Below, one piece after another: positions 33,076-41,507 of a DNA stretch of 56,792 nt. The notes under the pieces are model-generated. The model was given only the letters and a program-made list of their open reading frames with translations. It ran no database searches and was not told the DNA's origin. A program made the position numbers and the translations under genes. Origin of the DNA: a virus; IMG/VR virus record IMGVR_UViG_3300036906_000230, positions 1 through 56,792 of that record; one strand, 5' to 3'. Each line of letters starts with the position of its first letter. The first letter of the stretch is position 1.

Positions 33076-33683
33076 TTTGGGTCGAGCGCCGGGTCGAGGT
33101 CGTCGATGGCCTGCACCAACTCCACGGTGACCGCCGACTTGTGATGCGGCGGGACATCCGCCGGCTTGAACGACTCCGCGTATCCCTCGATTTTGCCGGC
33201 GACCGAATCATACAGATCCACTGCCGGTTCAATCCGGTATCGCAACTCTTCCTGGCCGTGGGGGAGATCGGTGGAGGAAACCACCGTGCGCCGGTACACG
33301 GTGATGTCCCGCTGCGTCGGGATTTTCACCGTGTGGACGGTCGTTCCAAACGGCGTCTTCAATGTGACCTGGTACTCGTCGCCGGCCCGCTGGCAATCGG
33401 CTACCTCGCAGTACGTCAGTTTCGAGACGGCGTTCCCCGCCTCGAATTCGTCGAACTCCGCGCCGCCCTTGTCCAGCCGGATCTGGTTGAACAGGTCGAG
33501 GTCGGCCTTCGGATTCGGCACGAATTCCGTCTGCGATTTCCGCCGGCCAATCGTGCGCCGGATCGATTTCTGCTGGGCCAGGCGGTCCAGCATCTCCTGG
33601 CTGGTCGGCAACCGCACCATCGCAGTTTTCGGCGGGTTTGGCACCCGGATCGTAATGCCCTCGGCGGGAATGTCTCCGTACAT
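33069..33683 (-). CDS. Tail assembly chaperone, gpG-like
   Basis: 204 residues, ATG after AAAGAGGAG. It has a basic N-terminal region and a beta-rich middle (YQVTLKTPFGTTVHTVKI, RDITVYRRTVV). It ends DDLDPALDPNS. It lies between the tail tube and tape measure, where G-type chaperones are encoded. The last codons read GAC CCA AAC TCT TAG, including the heptamer CCCAAAC in the X XXY YYZ frame. So a fraction of ribosomes can shift into the downstream zinc-ribbon frame. The G assignment comes from position and frameshift, not from clear sequence similarity. Confidence 0.75.
   Translation of the reverse strand: MYGDIPAEGITIRVPNPPKTAMVRLPTSQEMLDRLAQQKSIRRTIGRRKSQTEFVPNPKADLDLFNQIRLDKGGAEFDEFEAGNAVSKLTYCEVADCQRAGDEYQVTLKTPFGTTVHTVKIPTQRDITVYRRTVVSSTDLPHGQEELRYRIEPAVDLYDSVAGKIEGYAESFKPADVPPHHKSAVTVELVQAIDDLDPALDPNS
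33075..33081 (-). other. Programmed -1 frameshift site CCCAAAC
   Basis: On the minus strand the heptamer C CCA AAC is in the zero frame two codons before the stop TAG. After slippage, translation continues CCC AAA CTC TTA GCG and stays open for about 146 codons. No strong downstream stem was found by eye. Confidence 0.75.
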
Positions 33684-33699
33684 ACCGTTCTCCTCTTTC

Positions 33700-34713
33700 C
33701 TACTGCGCGATTCCTGCGATGCCGCAAAGCGTCGTCACGGACATCACCGTGTTCTGCGAGTTGCTGTACTGCGGCGCGCCCGTTACCGTCACGGCCACGA
33801 TGCCATCCGCCTCCGCATTTTCCGCGACCTGAAATGCCATCTGCGGGAACGTGAACGTCACCGAGTTGTTGGCGTCGTGCTGCACGCTGAGCGTCGCGGT
33901 CCCGGTGGTCTGGCTCACCAGCGTGTTGTACTCCGGTGATCCGGCAAGCAGCCGGGCGGTGAACTGGAACGACGGCACGCGCGCGCCCACTTCCATCCGG
34001 CCGCGCACCTGCAATCCGTTCTGCAAGCCGGATCCGGGGAAGAAGCCTGCGTTCAGCAGGAGGTTATTCTTCCAGCCCACCGATCCTGACAGGATGCGTT
34101 TCGTCGCGACGTAATCGACGCCGTTAACTGAGAGCGTCATGCCCGCCGCGAGCATGTTGTTTTCGCTGGTGAGCGCGGGGACGGTAATGCCGCTCGGCGT
34201 GGTCAGCAGCCCGGAGCCGACCCAGTTGACCGTCAGCTTCGAGGACGCGCGGCCGGGCCCGTAGGTGAACTGGTACGTGAAATCTTCAATGGCGCAGCCG
34301 ACGTACAGGTTGTCCACCGCGCTGCCGCCGCCTTCCGCCACCTGCTCGACGATTGAGAAATACGGCAGTTCGAGCGTGGTTCCCGGATTGATCGGCAGGA
34401 TCGTGTACGTGTAGGGTGCTGCCGAACCGGTCTGCGCCACGTTGCCGAGACCGAACGCGCAGGCCCAGGTCACGAATTCCGCGCTGGCGTATTTCTCGAT
34501 GCGGTTGGCCACCTCGTAGTGCGATGGGAAGGTCTGCGTGATGAATTCATGCCCCTTGCCGATTTCCGCCGCATCGTTCTCAAAGATCGGTTTCGGCGTC
34601 GTCAGCACCGTGTCCAGTTTCTTCAACCGCAGGAACGTGGCGCCTGCGGCCGAGATGCTGGCCTGCTTACCTTTGCCAAGCCCGAGGATGAGTTGCTGAA
34701 TTCTTGCCGGCAT
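33700..34713 (-). CDS. Major tail tube protein
   Basis: 337 residues, Gly/Ser/Thr/Ala-rich and beta-rich, with few Cys. Segments such as ASSKLTVNWVGSG, MTLSVNGVDYVATKRI and FQFTARLLAGSPEYN fit tail tube folds, and the C-terminus has GIVAVTVTGAPQY, similar to an Ig-like end. It follows the terminator-like genes and precedes the chaperones, as lambda gpV does. It would polymerise into the non-contractile tube; no sheath gene is present, consistent with a siphovirus. Confidence 0.8.
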   Translation of the reverse strand: MPARIQQLILGLGKGKQASISAAGATFLRLKKLDTVLTTPKPIFENDAAEIGKGHEFITQTFPSHYEVANRIEKYASAEFVTWACAFGLGNVAQTGSAAPYTYTILPINPGTTLELPYFSIVEQVAEGGGSAVDNLYVGCAIEDFTYQFTYGPGRASSKLTVNWVGSGLLTTPSGITVPALTSENNMLAAGMTLSVNGVDYVATKRILSGSVGWKNNLLLNAGFFPGSGLQNGLQVRGRMEVGARVPSFQFTARLLAGSPEYNTLVSQTTGTATLSVQHDANNSVTFTFPQMAFQVAENAEADGIVAVTVTGAPQYSNSQNTVMSVTTLCGIAGIAQ

Positions 34714-34716
34714 CCT

Positions 34717-34923
34717 TTACTCTCCTTTGTATTGCTCGTATCCGAGGCCCATCAGCGGAATCATCGCCGCTGGCACGGCGTCCACTTCCTGGATATCGCC
34801 GGTGTGCGGGTGCCGGAGCTTCACCTTTCCGGGCGCGGGCGCCGGGATCGCCGCGGACTCCTGTGCTTCCACCTTTTCTATAGCCGCCTGCACATCGGCA
34901 AGTTCCTGTCTCAGATCTGCCAT
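34717..34923 (-). CDS. Small structural-region protein
   Basis: 68 residues. An N-terminal coiled-coil helix (LRQELADVQAAIEKVEAQE), a Pro/Ala linker, and a compact end (LRHPHTGDIQEVDAVPAA). The start overlaps the preceding stop as ATGA and the stop is three bases before the tube gene. The family is not recognised. Confidence 0.65.
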   Translation of the reverse strand: MADLRQELADVQAAIEKVEAQESAAIPAPAPGKVKLRHPHTGDIQEVDAVPAAMIPLMGLGYEQYKGE

Positions 34924-35387
34924 CAGTTGTCTCCAATCTCCGGAATGACGAAAGCGCCCGCGAACCTATCCTGCAGGTCCTCGTCGAGCGCGTGGGCCAC
35001 GCTCGGCGTGTCCATGATGTCGAGCCCCGGATAGAGCTGCATGTACCGGATGTTGACCTGGCTGCCGGTTGGCGGCTTGTTGCAAACGATCCACCACAGG
35101 TCTTCGTAGCCGACCGGATCGGTCAGTCCCGCCGCGTTCCCCATCCGGAAATACACATTGAAGCGGTGCTTCCAAATGGTCTGGCCATTGAAGTTGCCGC
35201 CAAGCGTGCCATCCCATGCGACCAGCATCGACGGCGCGGCCATCTTATATATACGTTCAGCCAGCCGGTATTCCTGGCCCAGCCGGTAGTGGAAAGCTGC
35301 AATGCGACCGTCCATTGCAGCGTTCAGATCCGTAATTGCCAGAAGGGTGCTCGCGATGGCGTCCGTAACTGGAGCGGGATTCAGCAT
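34923..35387 (-). CDS. Tail terminator / completion protein
   Basis: 154 residues. The order (after a gpFII-like protein and before the tube) and mixed alpha/beta composition (SMLVAWDGTLGG, IWKHRFNVYFRMG, VNIRYMQLYPGLD) fit a gpU/gpZ-type protein that caps the tail. The start follows the previous stop without a gap. Confidence 0.6.
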   Translation of the reverse strand: MLNPAPVTDAIASTLLAITDLNAAMDGRIAAFHYRLGQEYRLAERIYKMAAPSMLVAWDGTLGGNFNGQTIWKHRFNVYFRMGNAAGLTDPVGYEDLWWIVCNKPPTGSQVNIRYMQLYPGLDIMDTPSVAHALDEDLQDRFAGAFVIPEIGDN

Positions 35388-35705
35388 TTATGTGGTCCTC
35401 AGCTTCAGAACCGCGCCGCCCTGCGTATCAACAGAGACTTCCTGCACGGCGTAGATCGTGCCGTTGATGGTGACTGTGTCCCCGCCTCGCGGTGGCGGTG
35501 CGATGCCGGCGAACCGGACAAACAACCGGACCACAGCGGTGCCCTGGACGCTGCCTGGAACGTAGTCCTCGGCCATCGCTGGAGTCTGAATGATCCCAGT
35601 GATCTGCTGCGCTCCGGAACCATCCTGCGGATTAAACGTAACCGGCGTGCCAAAGGTGGCGATGCACGCGGTGTCCATCGCGTTGACGAGATCGGACCAA
35701 GGCAT
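35388..35705 (-). CDS. Head-tail joining protein, gpFII-like
   Basis: 105 residues. An N-terminal helix (MPWSDLVNAMDTACIATFG) and beta strands (VTFNPQDGSG, TAVVRLFVRF, DTVTINGTIYAVQEVSVD) match the Phage_attach/FII pattern. In lambda, FII completes the head so that a tail can attach. The gene lies at the head-tail junction of the operon. Confidence 0.75.
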   Translation of the reverse strand: MPWSDLVNAMDTACIATFGTPVTFNPQDGSGAQQITGIIQTPAMAEDYVPGSVQGTAVVRLFVRFAGIAPPPRGGDTVTINGTIYAVQEVSVDTQGGAVLKLRTT

Positions 35706-35708
35706 AAA

Positions 35709-36056
35709 CTACCCAGCGGGATACGTCCACGACGGCTTGTTCCAATAGGAAACGATCAAGCCCTCACCCGCGATCGCAGCGTCGATCCAGTAGTCGGAAA
35801 GATCTAACGCGTCCGAGTCCGTGCTGGCCCACACCTCGTAGGAGTCATCGACGCCGCCAGCCGAATTGGGCCAGAGCTCTTTGATGACTCCGGCCAGCGT
35901 GTTCTTGTTGACAGCGGCAGTGCCGAAATACATCTTGCCGGTCAGCCCCGCGATCACCTGCACGCGGATGCGGCAGCACGGCGTGCGCGTAGCCGCCAGG
36001 TGGACCGGCGTACCAGGAGTGGGCACGTTCACACGGCCGAGCGAAGTCGGCGTCAT
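35709..36056 (-). CDS. Hypothetical head/neck protein
   Basis: 115 residues from the ATG at 36056, overlapping the upstream stop as ATGA. It contains TPVHLAATRTPCCRIRVQVIAG, then KMYFGTAAVNKNT and EVWASTDSDALDLSDYWID. A paired Cys and beta-rich look suggest a virion decoration or neck protein. No family is recognised. Confidence 0.6.
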   Translation of the reverse strand: MTPTSLGRVNVPTPGTPVHLAATRTPCCRIRVQVIAGLTGKMYFGTAAVNKNTLAGVIKELWPNSAGGVDDSYEVWASTDSDALDLSDYWIDAAIAGEGLIVSYWNKPSWTYPAG

Positions 36057-36340
36057 AACCAGGCCAGCACGTCGAAGTGCTTCGCGTTCGTGACGGTCAC
36101 GACCACGTTCGTCGCGGTGTGGGTGCCATACGTTACGGTGCCGCCGTCCGTTGGGATACAAAGCACTCCGGCCGGCACCGCGCCCAAGCCGTGGGCGACA
36201 TTCTGACTGGCTCCCGTTCCCGCCTGCTGACTCGCGAAGAACAGCTTTTGCAGCGACAGAAACACGCCCTTCAATTTCGGGTGGGGGCCGTTGCTCTGGA
36301 ACTCTGGCGCGTTGACCGGGACCTTCTTAATTTCGACCAT
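36053..36340 (-). CDS. Hypothetical virion protein
   Basis: 95 residues from MVEIKKVPVN (36340), with AAAGGAG seven bases upstream, which decides the start. It is beta-rich with NVAHGLGAVPAGVLCIPTDGG and TATNVVVTVTNAKHFDVLAWL, a small jelly-roll-like pattern seen in phage decoration or fibre modules. No family was assigned. Confidence 0.6.
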   Translation of the reverse strand: MVEIKKVPVNAPEFQSNGPHPKLKGVFLSLQKLFFASQQAGTGASQNVAHGLGAVPAGVLCIPTDGGTVTYGTHTATNVVVTVTNAKHFDVLAWL

Positions 36341-36635
36341 ACGCTTTCTCCTTTCTGGTCTTCGCCGGGACGGCGGCTTTGTCGGCGTGCTCTGTCGGTA
36401 GCGGGGCCCGCCCCGACTTGGCCAGCGCCAACTCCAACTCTGGCCACGTGCCGATCCGGCGCTGCTCGTACATCTGGCGGGCGCGCGCCATCTGGAATTT
36501 GTCTGTGGACTCCGGAGGGGGATATTCGTCGCCCGTGGCAGGCGGCGTGAACCCGCCCGCAAGCGGACGCAGCACGTACAGCGGCGGGACGCCGTTCCGG
36601 ATCAACTGCGCCCATTGTGGTCTGCGATGGAACAT
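36327..36635 (-). CDS. Small hypothetical protein downstream of the capsid gene
   Basis: 102 residues, Pro- and Arg-rich, with a helix MARARQMYEQRRIGTWPELEL. It begins two bases after the capsid stop and overlaps the next gene by 14 bases. The position in lambda would be that of FI-type packaging helpers, but no sequence signature supports this. Confidence 0.55.
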   Translation of the reverse strand: MFHRRPQWAQLIRNGVPPLYVLRPLAGGFTPPATGDEYPPPESTDKFQMARARQMYEQRRIGTWPELELALAKSGRAPLPTEHADKAAVPAKTRKEKAYGRN

Positions 36636-36637
36636 GA

Positions 36638-37642
36638 TTACACCGCCGAGATGACGTTGTTGAAGAAGAAACCGCAGTCCTTCGAGACCACTCGCATATC
36701 GAATGCAGCATCGATCTCGACGCGGTCCGAACCCAGGTGCTCCATCCGGAACGTTTTGATGCGGACTCCCGCGCCGCCGGTCGATCCGATCATGCCGGTC
36801 CAGTTAAAGGTGTATCCGGCGCTCGGCGTCATCAGCCCGGCGTTGCGAGGCCGGTAGAAGAGAGCCGCGCTCGTGCCGCCGATGAAGGCGTTCGATTCCG
36901 TGGCGCCCTCGGCCGCCGTGTTGTACACCGCGTCCATGACGAGGACCTCTTCCAGTTCGAGGATCTCGGCGATGATGCGGCGCGTGGCCATGGCCGGGTT
37001 CGGCGCGGTCTGGCCGTACTTGGTGCGGTCAATGAAGTCGGGGTGATCTACCAGCTTGTCGAACACCGGGCGCGAGAAGACACCGATGTTGGGCACGAAG
37101 CCGCCGGAGTTCAGACGCGCCTGGGTCTTGGCGTGCCGGATGTCCGTGATCGGGCTGGCTGTGGCGTAATCCCAGAACGCCACGTGGGTGCTGTCGGAAG
37201 CAGCTTGGCCCGCCAACTCGCCGGTCCACACACCGCTCTTGAAGAAGGCTCCGGCCCACACGTTCTCGCGGCGGATGAGCGCCTTGTTGGTCAGGAAGAT
37301 GGTCGCGTCGCGATCGGGTGAGAGCGGCGAGTCGCTGTTCGCGCGGATCTGGTCGTCCACATCCTTGTGCAGCGCCCACACGTCGCAACTGTACGTGCCG
37401 GTCGAATCGAGCCCATATCCGGAGCCCGCGGACTCGGTCGCGAGCGCGCGCTTCTGCATCTCGTCGCGATTGAAGTCGGCGCGCTTGTAGGTGTAGTACA
37501 GGTCGCTTTTGCTTTCGACGGGAATTCCAGGGAAGGCGCGGTCGGCGACGAATTCGACGCCGGCCGCCTCCTGGCTGTACGCCACCGAAACGTTGGTCAA
37601 CGGGCGGTTCACGTGAACGTCGCCCAAAGTCGGTTGAGGCAT
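36638..37642 (-). CDS. Major capsid protein
   Basis: 334 residues, ATG after GAAAAGGAG. The N-terminus MPQPTLGDVHVNRPLTNVSV and later parts (AFFKSGVWTGELAG, VFDKLVDHPDFIDR, EVLVMDAVYN, SDRVEIDAAFDMRVVSKDCGFFF) match capsid proteins of the HK97 fold found in lambda-like phages. It follows protease/scaffold and decoration genes in canonical order. The protein builds the icosahedral shell. Confidence 0.85.
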   Translation of the reverse strand: MPQPTLGDVHVNRPLTNVSVAYSQEAAGVEFVADRAFPGIPVESKSDLYYTYKRADFNRDEMQKRALATESAGSGYGLDSTGTYSCDVWALHKDVDDQIRANSDSPLSPDRDATIFLTNKALIRRENVWAGAFFKSGVWTGELAGQAASDSTHVAFWDYATASPITDIRHAKTQARLNSGGFVPNIGVFSRPVFDKLVDHPDFIDRTKYGQTAPNPAMATRRIIAEILELEEVLVMDAVYNTAAEGATESNAFIGGTSAALFYRPRNAGLMTPSAGYTFNWTGMIGSTGGAGVRIKTFRMEHLGSDRVEIDAAFDMRVVSKDCGFFFNNVISAV

Positions 37643-37682
37643 TTACGTTTTCTCCTTTTCTGTGGATTGGGCTGGCTGCCGC

Positions 37683-38051
37683 TTACAGCTTGCCCTTCTG
37701 CTGGATGAGCGCTGGGATGATGACTCCGGCGGCGCCGGTCGCCAGCGCGCGGCCCAGGATCTTGTTGCCGGTGGTGGCGGTGACCGCCTTGCCATTCACG
37801 TCGGTGGCGAGCAGGTCGCCGGCAGTGACGCCCGCCGCGCCCACCACCAGTTTGCTGACGCCGAGAATGCCGACCTCGCCGTATACCCCAGCGCCGTTCG
37901 GCTTGTCCTGGAGGATGCCCTCCGCATCGCCGCCTGCGGAAGGCAGCGCGAGTTGCCCGTTCGCGTTCACCGCGACGAAGCAGAACTGAGAAGCGCTCAG
38001 ATCCGCACTCGCGGGAGCGCCGATAGTCCGAAGAGTCTGTTCGTAAGCCAT
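37683..38051 (-). CDS. Capsid decoration protein, DUF2190-like
   Basis: 122 residues, ATG after GGAAAGGAG. Small, Gly/Ala/Val-rich and beta-rich, with VAVNANGQLALPSAGGDAEG, GILGVSKLVVGAAG and AGDLLATDVNGKAV. This fits the DUF2190/head decoration pattern and the position of lambda gpD between scaffold and capsid genes. It would stabilise the expanded shell. Confidence 0.75.
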   Translation of the reverse strand: MAYEQTLRTIGAPASADLSASQFCFVAVNANGQLALPSAGGDAEGILQDKPNGAGVYGEVGILGVSKLVVGAAGVTAGDLLATDVNGKAVTATTGNKILGRALATGAAGVIIPALIQQKGKL

Positions 38052-38078
38052 TTTGAATTTCTCCTTTCCTCGAGGTGC

Positions 38079-38726
38079 TTACCGCGCCAGACGGACGCCC
38101 GCCGCTTCGAGCGTGGCGATCAGGCCCTTGGCGTTGTGCTGCGCACGGAAGGCGGCGTATGCTTCGGGATGGTCTTCGAGCATCTGGGCATAGGCGCGCT
38201 CCTTGGTGACCTTGGCCGTGGTCCCAGAGACGTAGAGTCCAGCGGTAGCCTGGCCCCGGTTCTGGCGTGCGAACGAAATGGCCTGCGCCTCCAACTCCTG
38301 GACGCCGCCTGCGCCAGCATTCGGATTCACGTGCGAACTGATCATGCGGCTCTCGCTTTCCGCGACGCGGGCAGCGGTCAGCACGTCGCTGACCTCCGCG
38401 ACGCTCAGATACTGGCCGGCGGCGTTCTTCCGGGTCAGGAACTCCGCGGCCTTTTCGGGCTGGCCGGCCATCTTGCAGAGCGCGGCGATGGCCTGAATGT
38501 CGGATTCGGCGCGCATGCCCTTCAGCGGTTCGCCGCTAATCGCCGCGACGCCGGCAGCTTTCTTCTTGCCTTCGTCTTTGGGTTTGTCCTCGGTCATGTC
38601 GTCATCCTTGTCGTCGTCCTCGGCGGGCGGCTTGGCATCCACCGGATCCGGCTTCTTTTTGGCCTTCTTTTCCTCGGACTCGCCGTCCTTCTTCGCGGCG
38701 GCGGCCTCGGGCTCAATCTGTGCCAT
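38079..38726 (-). CDS. Nested scaffold protein, Nu3-like (internal start)
   Basis: 215 residues read in the same frame as the protease from an internal ATG at 38726. AAAGGAG lies eight bases upstream, better than the protease's own signal. The product begins MAQIEPEAAAAKKDGESEEK, has a long Lys/Asp/Glu segment and a helical C-terminus (AISFARQNRGQA, AYAAFRAQHNAKG). Scaffolds of this type fill the prohead and are then removed. It is expressed by analogy with lambda Nu3; not shown directly. Confidence 0.65.
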   Translation of the reverse strand: MAQIEPEAAAAKKDGESEEKKAKKKPDPVDAKPPAEDDDKDDDMTEDKPKDEGKKKAAGVAAISGEPLKGMRAESDIQAIAALCKMAGQPEKAAEFLTRKNAAGQYLSVAEVSDVLTAARVAESESRMISSHVNPNAGAGGVQELEAQAISFARQNRGQATAGLYVSGTTAKVTKERAYAQMLEDHPEAYAAFRAQHNAKGLIATLEAAGVRLAR

Positions 38727-39650
38727 TGCTGATTCTCCTTTCGTGAGATTTGCGGCTCCCGCCGCCTTGAACGTTACGCCTGCGCCGCCCAGTAACTGGC
38801 GCAGCGCGTTCATGGCATCGTCGAACATGCCAACCTGATCGGCCAGCAGCGGCAGGGCGTTGTCTGCCCATACCACCGCCGCTTGTGTTGCGACGATGTC
38901 TTTCGTGCCGGCCTTGCGATTCCGCGCTACGGTCTCAGTGAAGATGCCGTACTCGCGATCCACCTCGTCCTGAATGTCCGCGCGCGCCCGTTCGGAAAGC
39001 GGCTGATGGGGGTTGCCATCCACCTTGCGCTCGCCCGCGAAGACGTAGGTGTATTTTGCGCCGAGTTCCTTGTCGAACCCCGATTGGTCCACGTGCAGCG
39101 CATACACGCCGACGGAACCGACGGCGCCCGTCCGGTTCAGAAATACCCGGCTGGCAGAACTGGCAATCGCGTAAGCCGCCGACAGCGCGATGTCGTTCGC
39201 GACCGCGTACACGGGCTTGATGCCCCGAATCGAATAGATGTAGTCGGCCAGGTCGAAGCACCCGGCAGTCTCGCCGCCGGGCGAATCGATATCCAGCAGG
39301 ATCGCGCGCGCGCCGCCGTCATCGACCGCGCCGGCTATCTGGCGCTGGATCTGTTCGTAGGAGCTGCACCCGCTCCACGCGGACATGAACGACTCCTTCT
39401 TGAGGAGCACTCCCTGAACTGGGATTACCGCAATTCCGTCCACGACGGCGTAATCCCGCTCACCGCCCGCTTCCATGTAGCGAGCCATCAGCGTGGCCGT
39501 CGCATCCATGCGGACTCTTCGCGCCCAGATCGCGTCCGGGTCGATCCCCAACCGCGGACCGATGGCCTTGATGATCACCTCCAGCTTCGGCGGATGGATC
39601 ATCAGCGGGCAGTTGATGAACCGCGATGCAACGTGAGTCAGATGCGTCAC
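38079..39650 (-). CDS. S49-type prohead protease, gpC-like, with C-terminal scaffold
   Basis: 523 residues from a GTG (39650) overlapping the portal stop as GTGA. Residues ~60-290 form an SppA/S49 serine protease with LLDIDSPGG, probable nucleophile Ser157 (DIALSAAYAIAS) and Lys209 (AGERKVDG). The part from ~309 is highly charged and ends in helical, scaffold-like sequence. In lambda, gpC (S49) shares its C-terminus with scaffold Nu3 made from an internal start, and the same arrangement is visible here. The protease would cleave scaffold and portal during prohead maturation. Confidence 0.88.
   Translation of the reverse strand: MTHLTHVASRFINCPLMIHPPKLEVIIKAIGPRLGIDPDAIWARRVRMDATATLMARYMEAGGERDYAVVDGIAVIPVQGVLLKKESFMSAWSGCSSYEQIQRQIAGAVDDGGARAILLDIDSPGGETAGCFDLADYIYSIRGIKPVYAVANDIALSAAYAIASSASRVFLNRTGAVGSVGVYALHVDQSGFDKELGAKYTYVFAGERKVDGNPHQPLSERARADIQDEVDREYGIFTETVARNRKAGTKDIVATQAAVVWADNALPLLADQVGMFDDAMNALRQLLGGAGVTFKAAGAANLTKGESAMAQIEPEAAAAKKDGESEEKKAKKKPDPVDAKPPAEDDDKDDDMTEDKPKDEGKKKAAGVAAISGEPLKGMRAESDIQAIAALCKMAGQPEKAAEFLTRKNAAGQYLSVAEVSDVLTAARVAESESRMISSHVNPNAGAGGVQELEAQAISFARQNRGQATAGLYVSGTTAKVTKERAYAQMLEDHPEAYAAFRAQHNAKGLIATLEAAGVRLAR
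38735..38741 (-). promoter_or_regulatory. Internal Shine-Dalgarno AAAGGAG for the nested scaffold
   Basis: Lies inside the protease gene, eight bases before an in-frame ATG. It decides the internal start of the scaffold. Confidence 0.65.
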
Positions 39651-41218
39651 TGAACACCCACCTTGTCGGCCTGCGCGTCCTTCTCGATTTCGTCCTCGGT
39701 GAGGCCTGCGTTGCGGCCCGTCAGCACCTTGCGGCCATCGGAGTCGTAGGAGAGGCCCAGCTTGTCGGCGCGCTCGTTGTCGCCCTGCTGCTGCGCATCG
39801 ATCACCGCCGCGTCGTAGCCCTGCGCGGCGCACTCAATGGAGCGAGTCGAAAGCCCGTCGCGAATCGCGCGCTCGGCAGCCTTCATGTCCTTCTCCGGAT
39901 CGACCCACGGCCAGCCAGGCGTGACCCACTGCGCCGCCTCGAAAGGCTCCGGGTCCTTGTCGTAGGCGTTCAGAAGTTCGATGCCGAACACCATCGCGAG
40001 CATTGCCTCCCGCAGCCACCGTCGATAAATCGGATGGCAAACCTGGAAGATGAACACCGAATGCTGGTACTGTTCGCACTTGCGGCGGAACTCCAGCAGG
40101 CCCGCGCGAATCGAGGAGTAGTTGATCCCCGAGAGATCTCCGCTGATCTGGTATTCTGCGAGGCCCGCGCCGCTGGCGAAGGCCTGTAGGCACGCGCGGA
40201 CGAACGCCTTGTAGTCGCCACTATCCTTGGCATCGGCAAACTGGACCTCTTCGCCGAAGCCCAGAACCGGGAACGTGCCCGGCTCCAGCTTGCTGATCTG
40301 CGTCCCCGGGTCGGTCTGACTCTGCCCGTTCGCGGGTTGATCCGGCGTCATCACCGGATTGTCCGGGCTCACCTGCTTGATGAAGCCGGTGATCATGGCC
40401 GAGATTTTCTTGCGCACGATCTCGGCGTCGGTGTACTGCTCCAGTTCGTAGAGCTTCGCCAGAACGGTGGTGAGCCACGGCTGGCCGCGGAACTGGCCCG
40501 CGCGGATCGGCTTGTACACGTGCAGCACATCCGCCGCCTGCACGCGCTCCACCTGGAGCGCCTCGAGCGGATAGAACATCGTCTCTCCCGGATGCGCTCT
40601 CCAGAAGTGGTAAGCCGCCCGCCGCCCATCGGGGCGGAACTCGACTCCGCACCGCACCCGGTTCGCATCCGGCACGTCCGGCGCGGGCTGATTGCGCCAC
40701 AGCGGCAACTGTTCCGCTTCGATCAACTGCAACTGGAGCGGCACCGCCAGGCCCTCTTTCGGCGCGCGCGGCCTGAAGCGGACAAAGCATTCGCCAGCCT
40801 CCATCACTTCGCGCGCGATGATCATCTGCTGGCCGTAGAAATCCGTCTGGCCGGACGCCGGGTTCTTCGGGTCGTACTCGACGTCCGACTCCCGAATCCA
40901 CCGCGCCCACTTCTGCCGGATCACTTCGCGGATCTGCTCGTCCGGGTGCTGCGGGATCAGCCGGATGCCTCGTCCGATGGCGTTCGCCACATACGAATCC
41001 ACCGCTCCCGCCGCCCAGGCGCTGTTGCGCACGGCGTCGCGGTTGCGGGTCAGCAGTTCCAGCCCGTGCGAGAACAGGAGCGTGTTGAGGCCCAGGTAGC
41101 TGGGATTCCATCCGTAGCCCCGACGCCCTTTGCCCGCCGCCTCGAAAGGAGTGGTTCCCATGGCCTGGCGCACGGGCGGCGCAATCGTCATCTGAGCAGC
41201 TCTACGGACGAGGTTCAT
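39647..41218 (-). CDS. Portal protein, lambda gpB-like
   Basis: 523 residues. The signatures of the Phage_portal_2 (gpB) type are present: RNAVRNSAWAAGAVDSYVAN near residue 60, an arm region IPQHPDEQIREVIRQKWARWI, and EAGECFVRFRP. Later come FEVQ-type connector parts such as IRAGQFRGQPWLTTVLAKLYEL and YSSIRAGLLEFRRKCEQYQ. Twelve copies would form the DNA channel. It is flanked by gpW-like and gpC-like genes as in lambda. Confidence 0.9.
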   Translation of the reverse strand: MNLVRRAAQMTIAPPVRQAMGTTPFEAAGKGRRGYGWNPSYLGLNTLLFSHGLELLTRNRDAVRNSAWAAGAVDSYVANAIGRGIRLIPQHPDEQIREVIRQKWARWIRESDVEYDPKNPASGQTDFYGQQMIIAREVMEAGECFVRFRPRAPKEGLAVPLQLQLIEAEQLPLWRNQPAPDVPDANRVRCGVEFRPDGRRAAYHFWRAHPGETMFYPLEALQVERVQAADVLHVYKPIRAGQFRGQPWLTTVLAKLYELEQYTDAEIVRKKISAMITGFIKQVSPDNPVMTPDQPANGQSQTDPGTQISKLEPGTFPVLGFGEEVQFADAKDSGDYKAFVRACLQAFASGAGLAEYQISGDLSGINYSSIRAGLLEFRRKCEQYQHSVFIFQVCHPIYRRWLREAMLAMVFGIELLNAYDKDPEPFEAAQWVTPGWPWVDPEKDMKAAERAIRDGLSTRSIECAAQGYDAAVIDAQQQGDNERADKLGLSYDSDGRKVLTGRNAGLTEDEIEKDAQADKVGVQ

Positions 41219-41507
41219 TGCGCTCCACCGAGATCAGCATTCCAAGCCACACCGCGATCCCACCGCCGACGATTGGCCCCAGTGGGTGATAGATCATCCA
41301 ACAGCCGCACACGACTGCTCCCATGCCGCCGAAGAACAGGGACTTTTCGAGCACCGCCGGAGTTCGCTTCCGGCACGCCGCCGCGAGAAGTCCGCCACCG
41401 CGCCGCACCGCCGCAACCGCGCGGGCCGGCGTGGACCGCGCATGCGGCTTCCGCGCCGCCGCTGCAATGGCCTGGAAGGGGTTCTCTTCCACGCTCAGTG
41501 TCCCCAT
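41202..41507 (-). CDS. Small predicted membrane protein in the head operon
   Basis: 101 residues. A basic N-terminal half precedes two hydrophobic stretches (SLFFGGMGAVVCGCWMIY and PIVGGGIAVWLGMLI). It overlaps the portal start by 17 bases and the gpW stop by 13. I do not know a lambda counterpart; possible roles are membrane anchoring or a holin-like function, without support. Confidence 0.55.
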   Translation of the reverse strand: MGTLSVEENPFQAIAAAARKPHARSTPARAVAAVRRGGGLLAAACRKRTPAVLEKSLFFGGMGAVVCGCWMIYHPLGPIVGGGIAVWLGMLISVERNEPRP

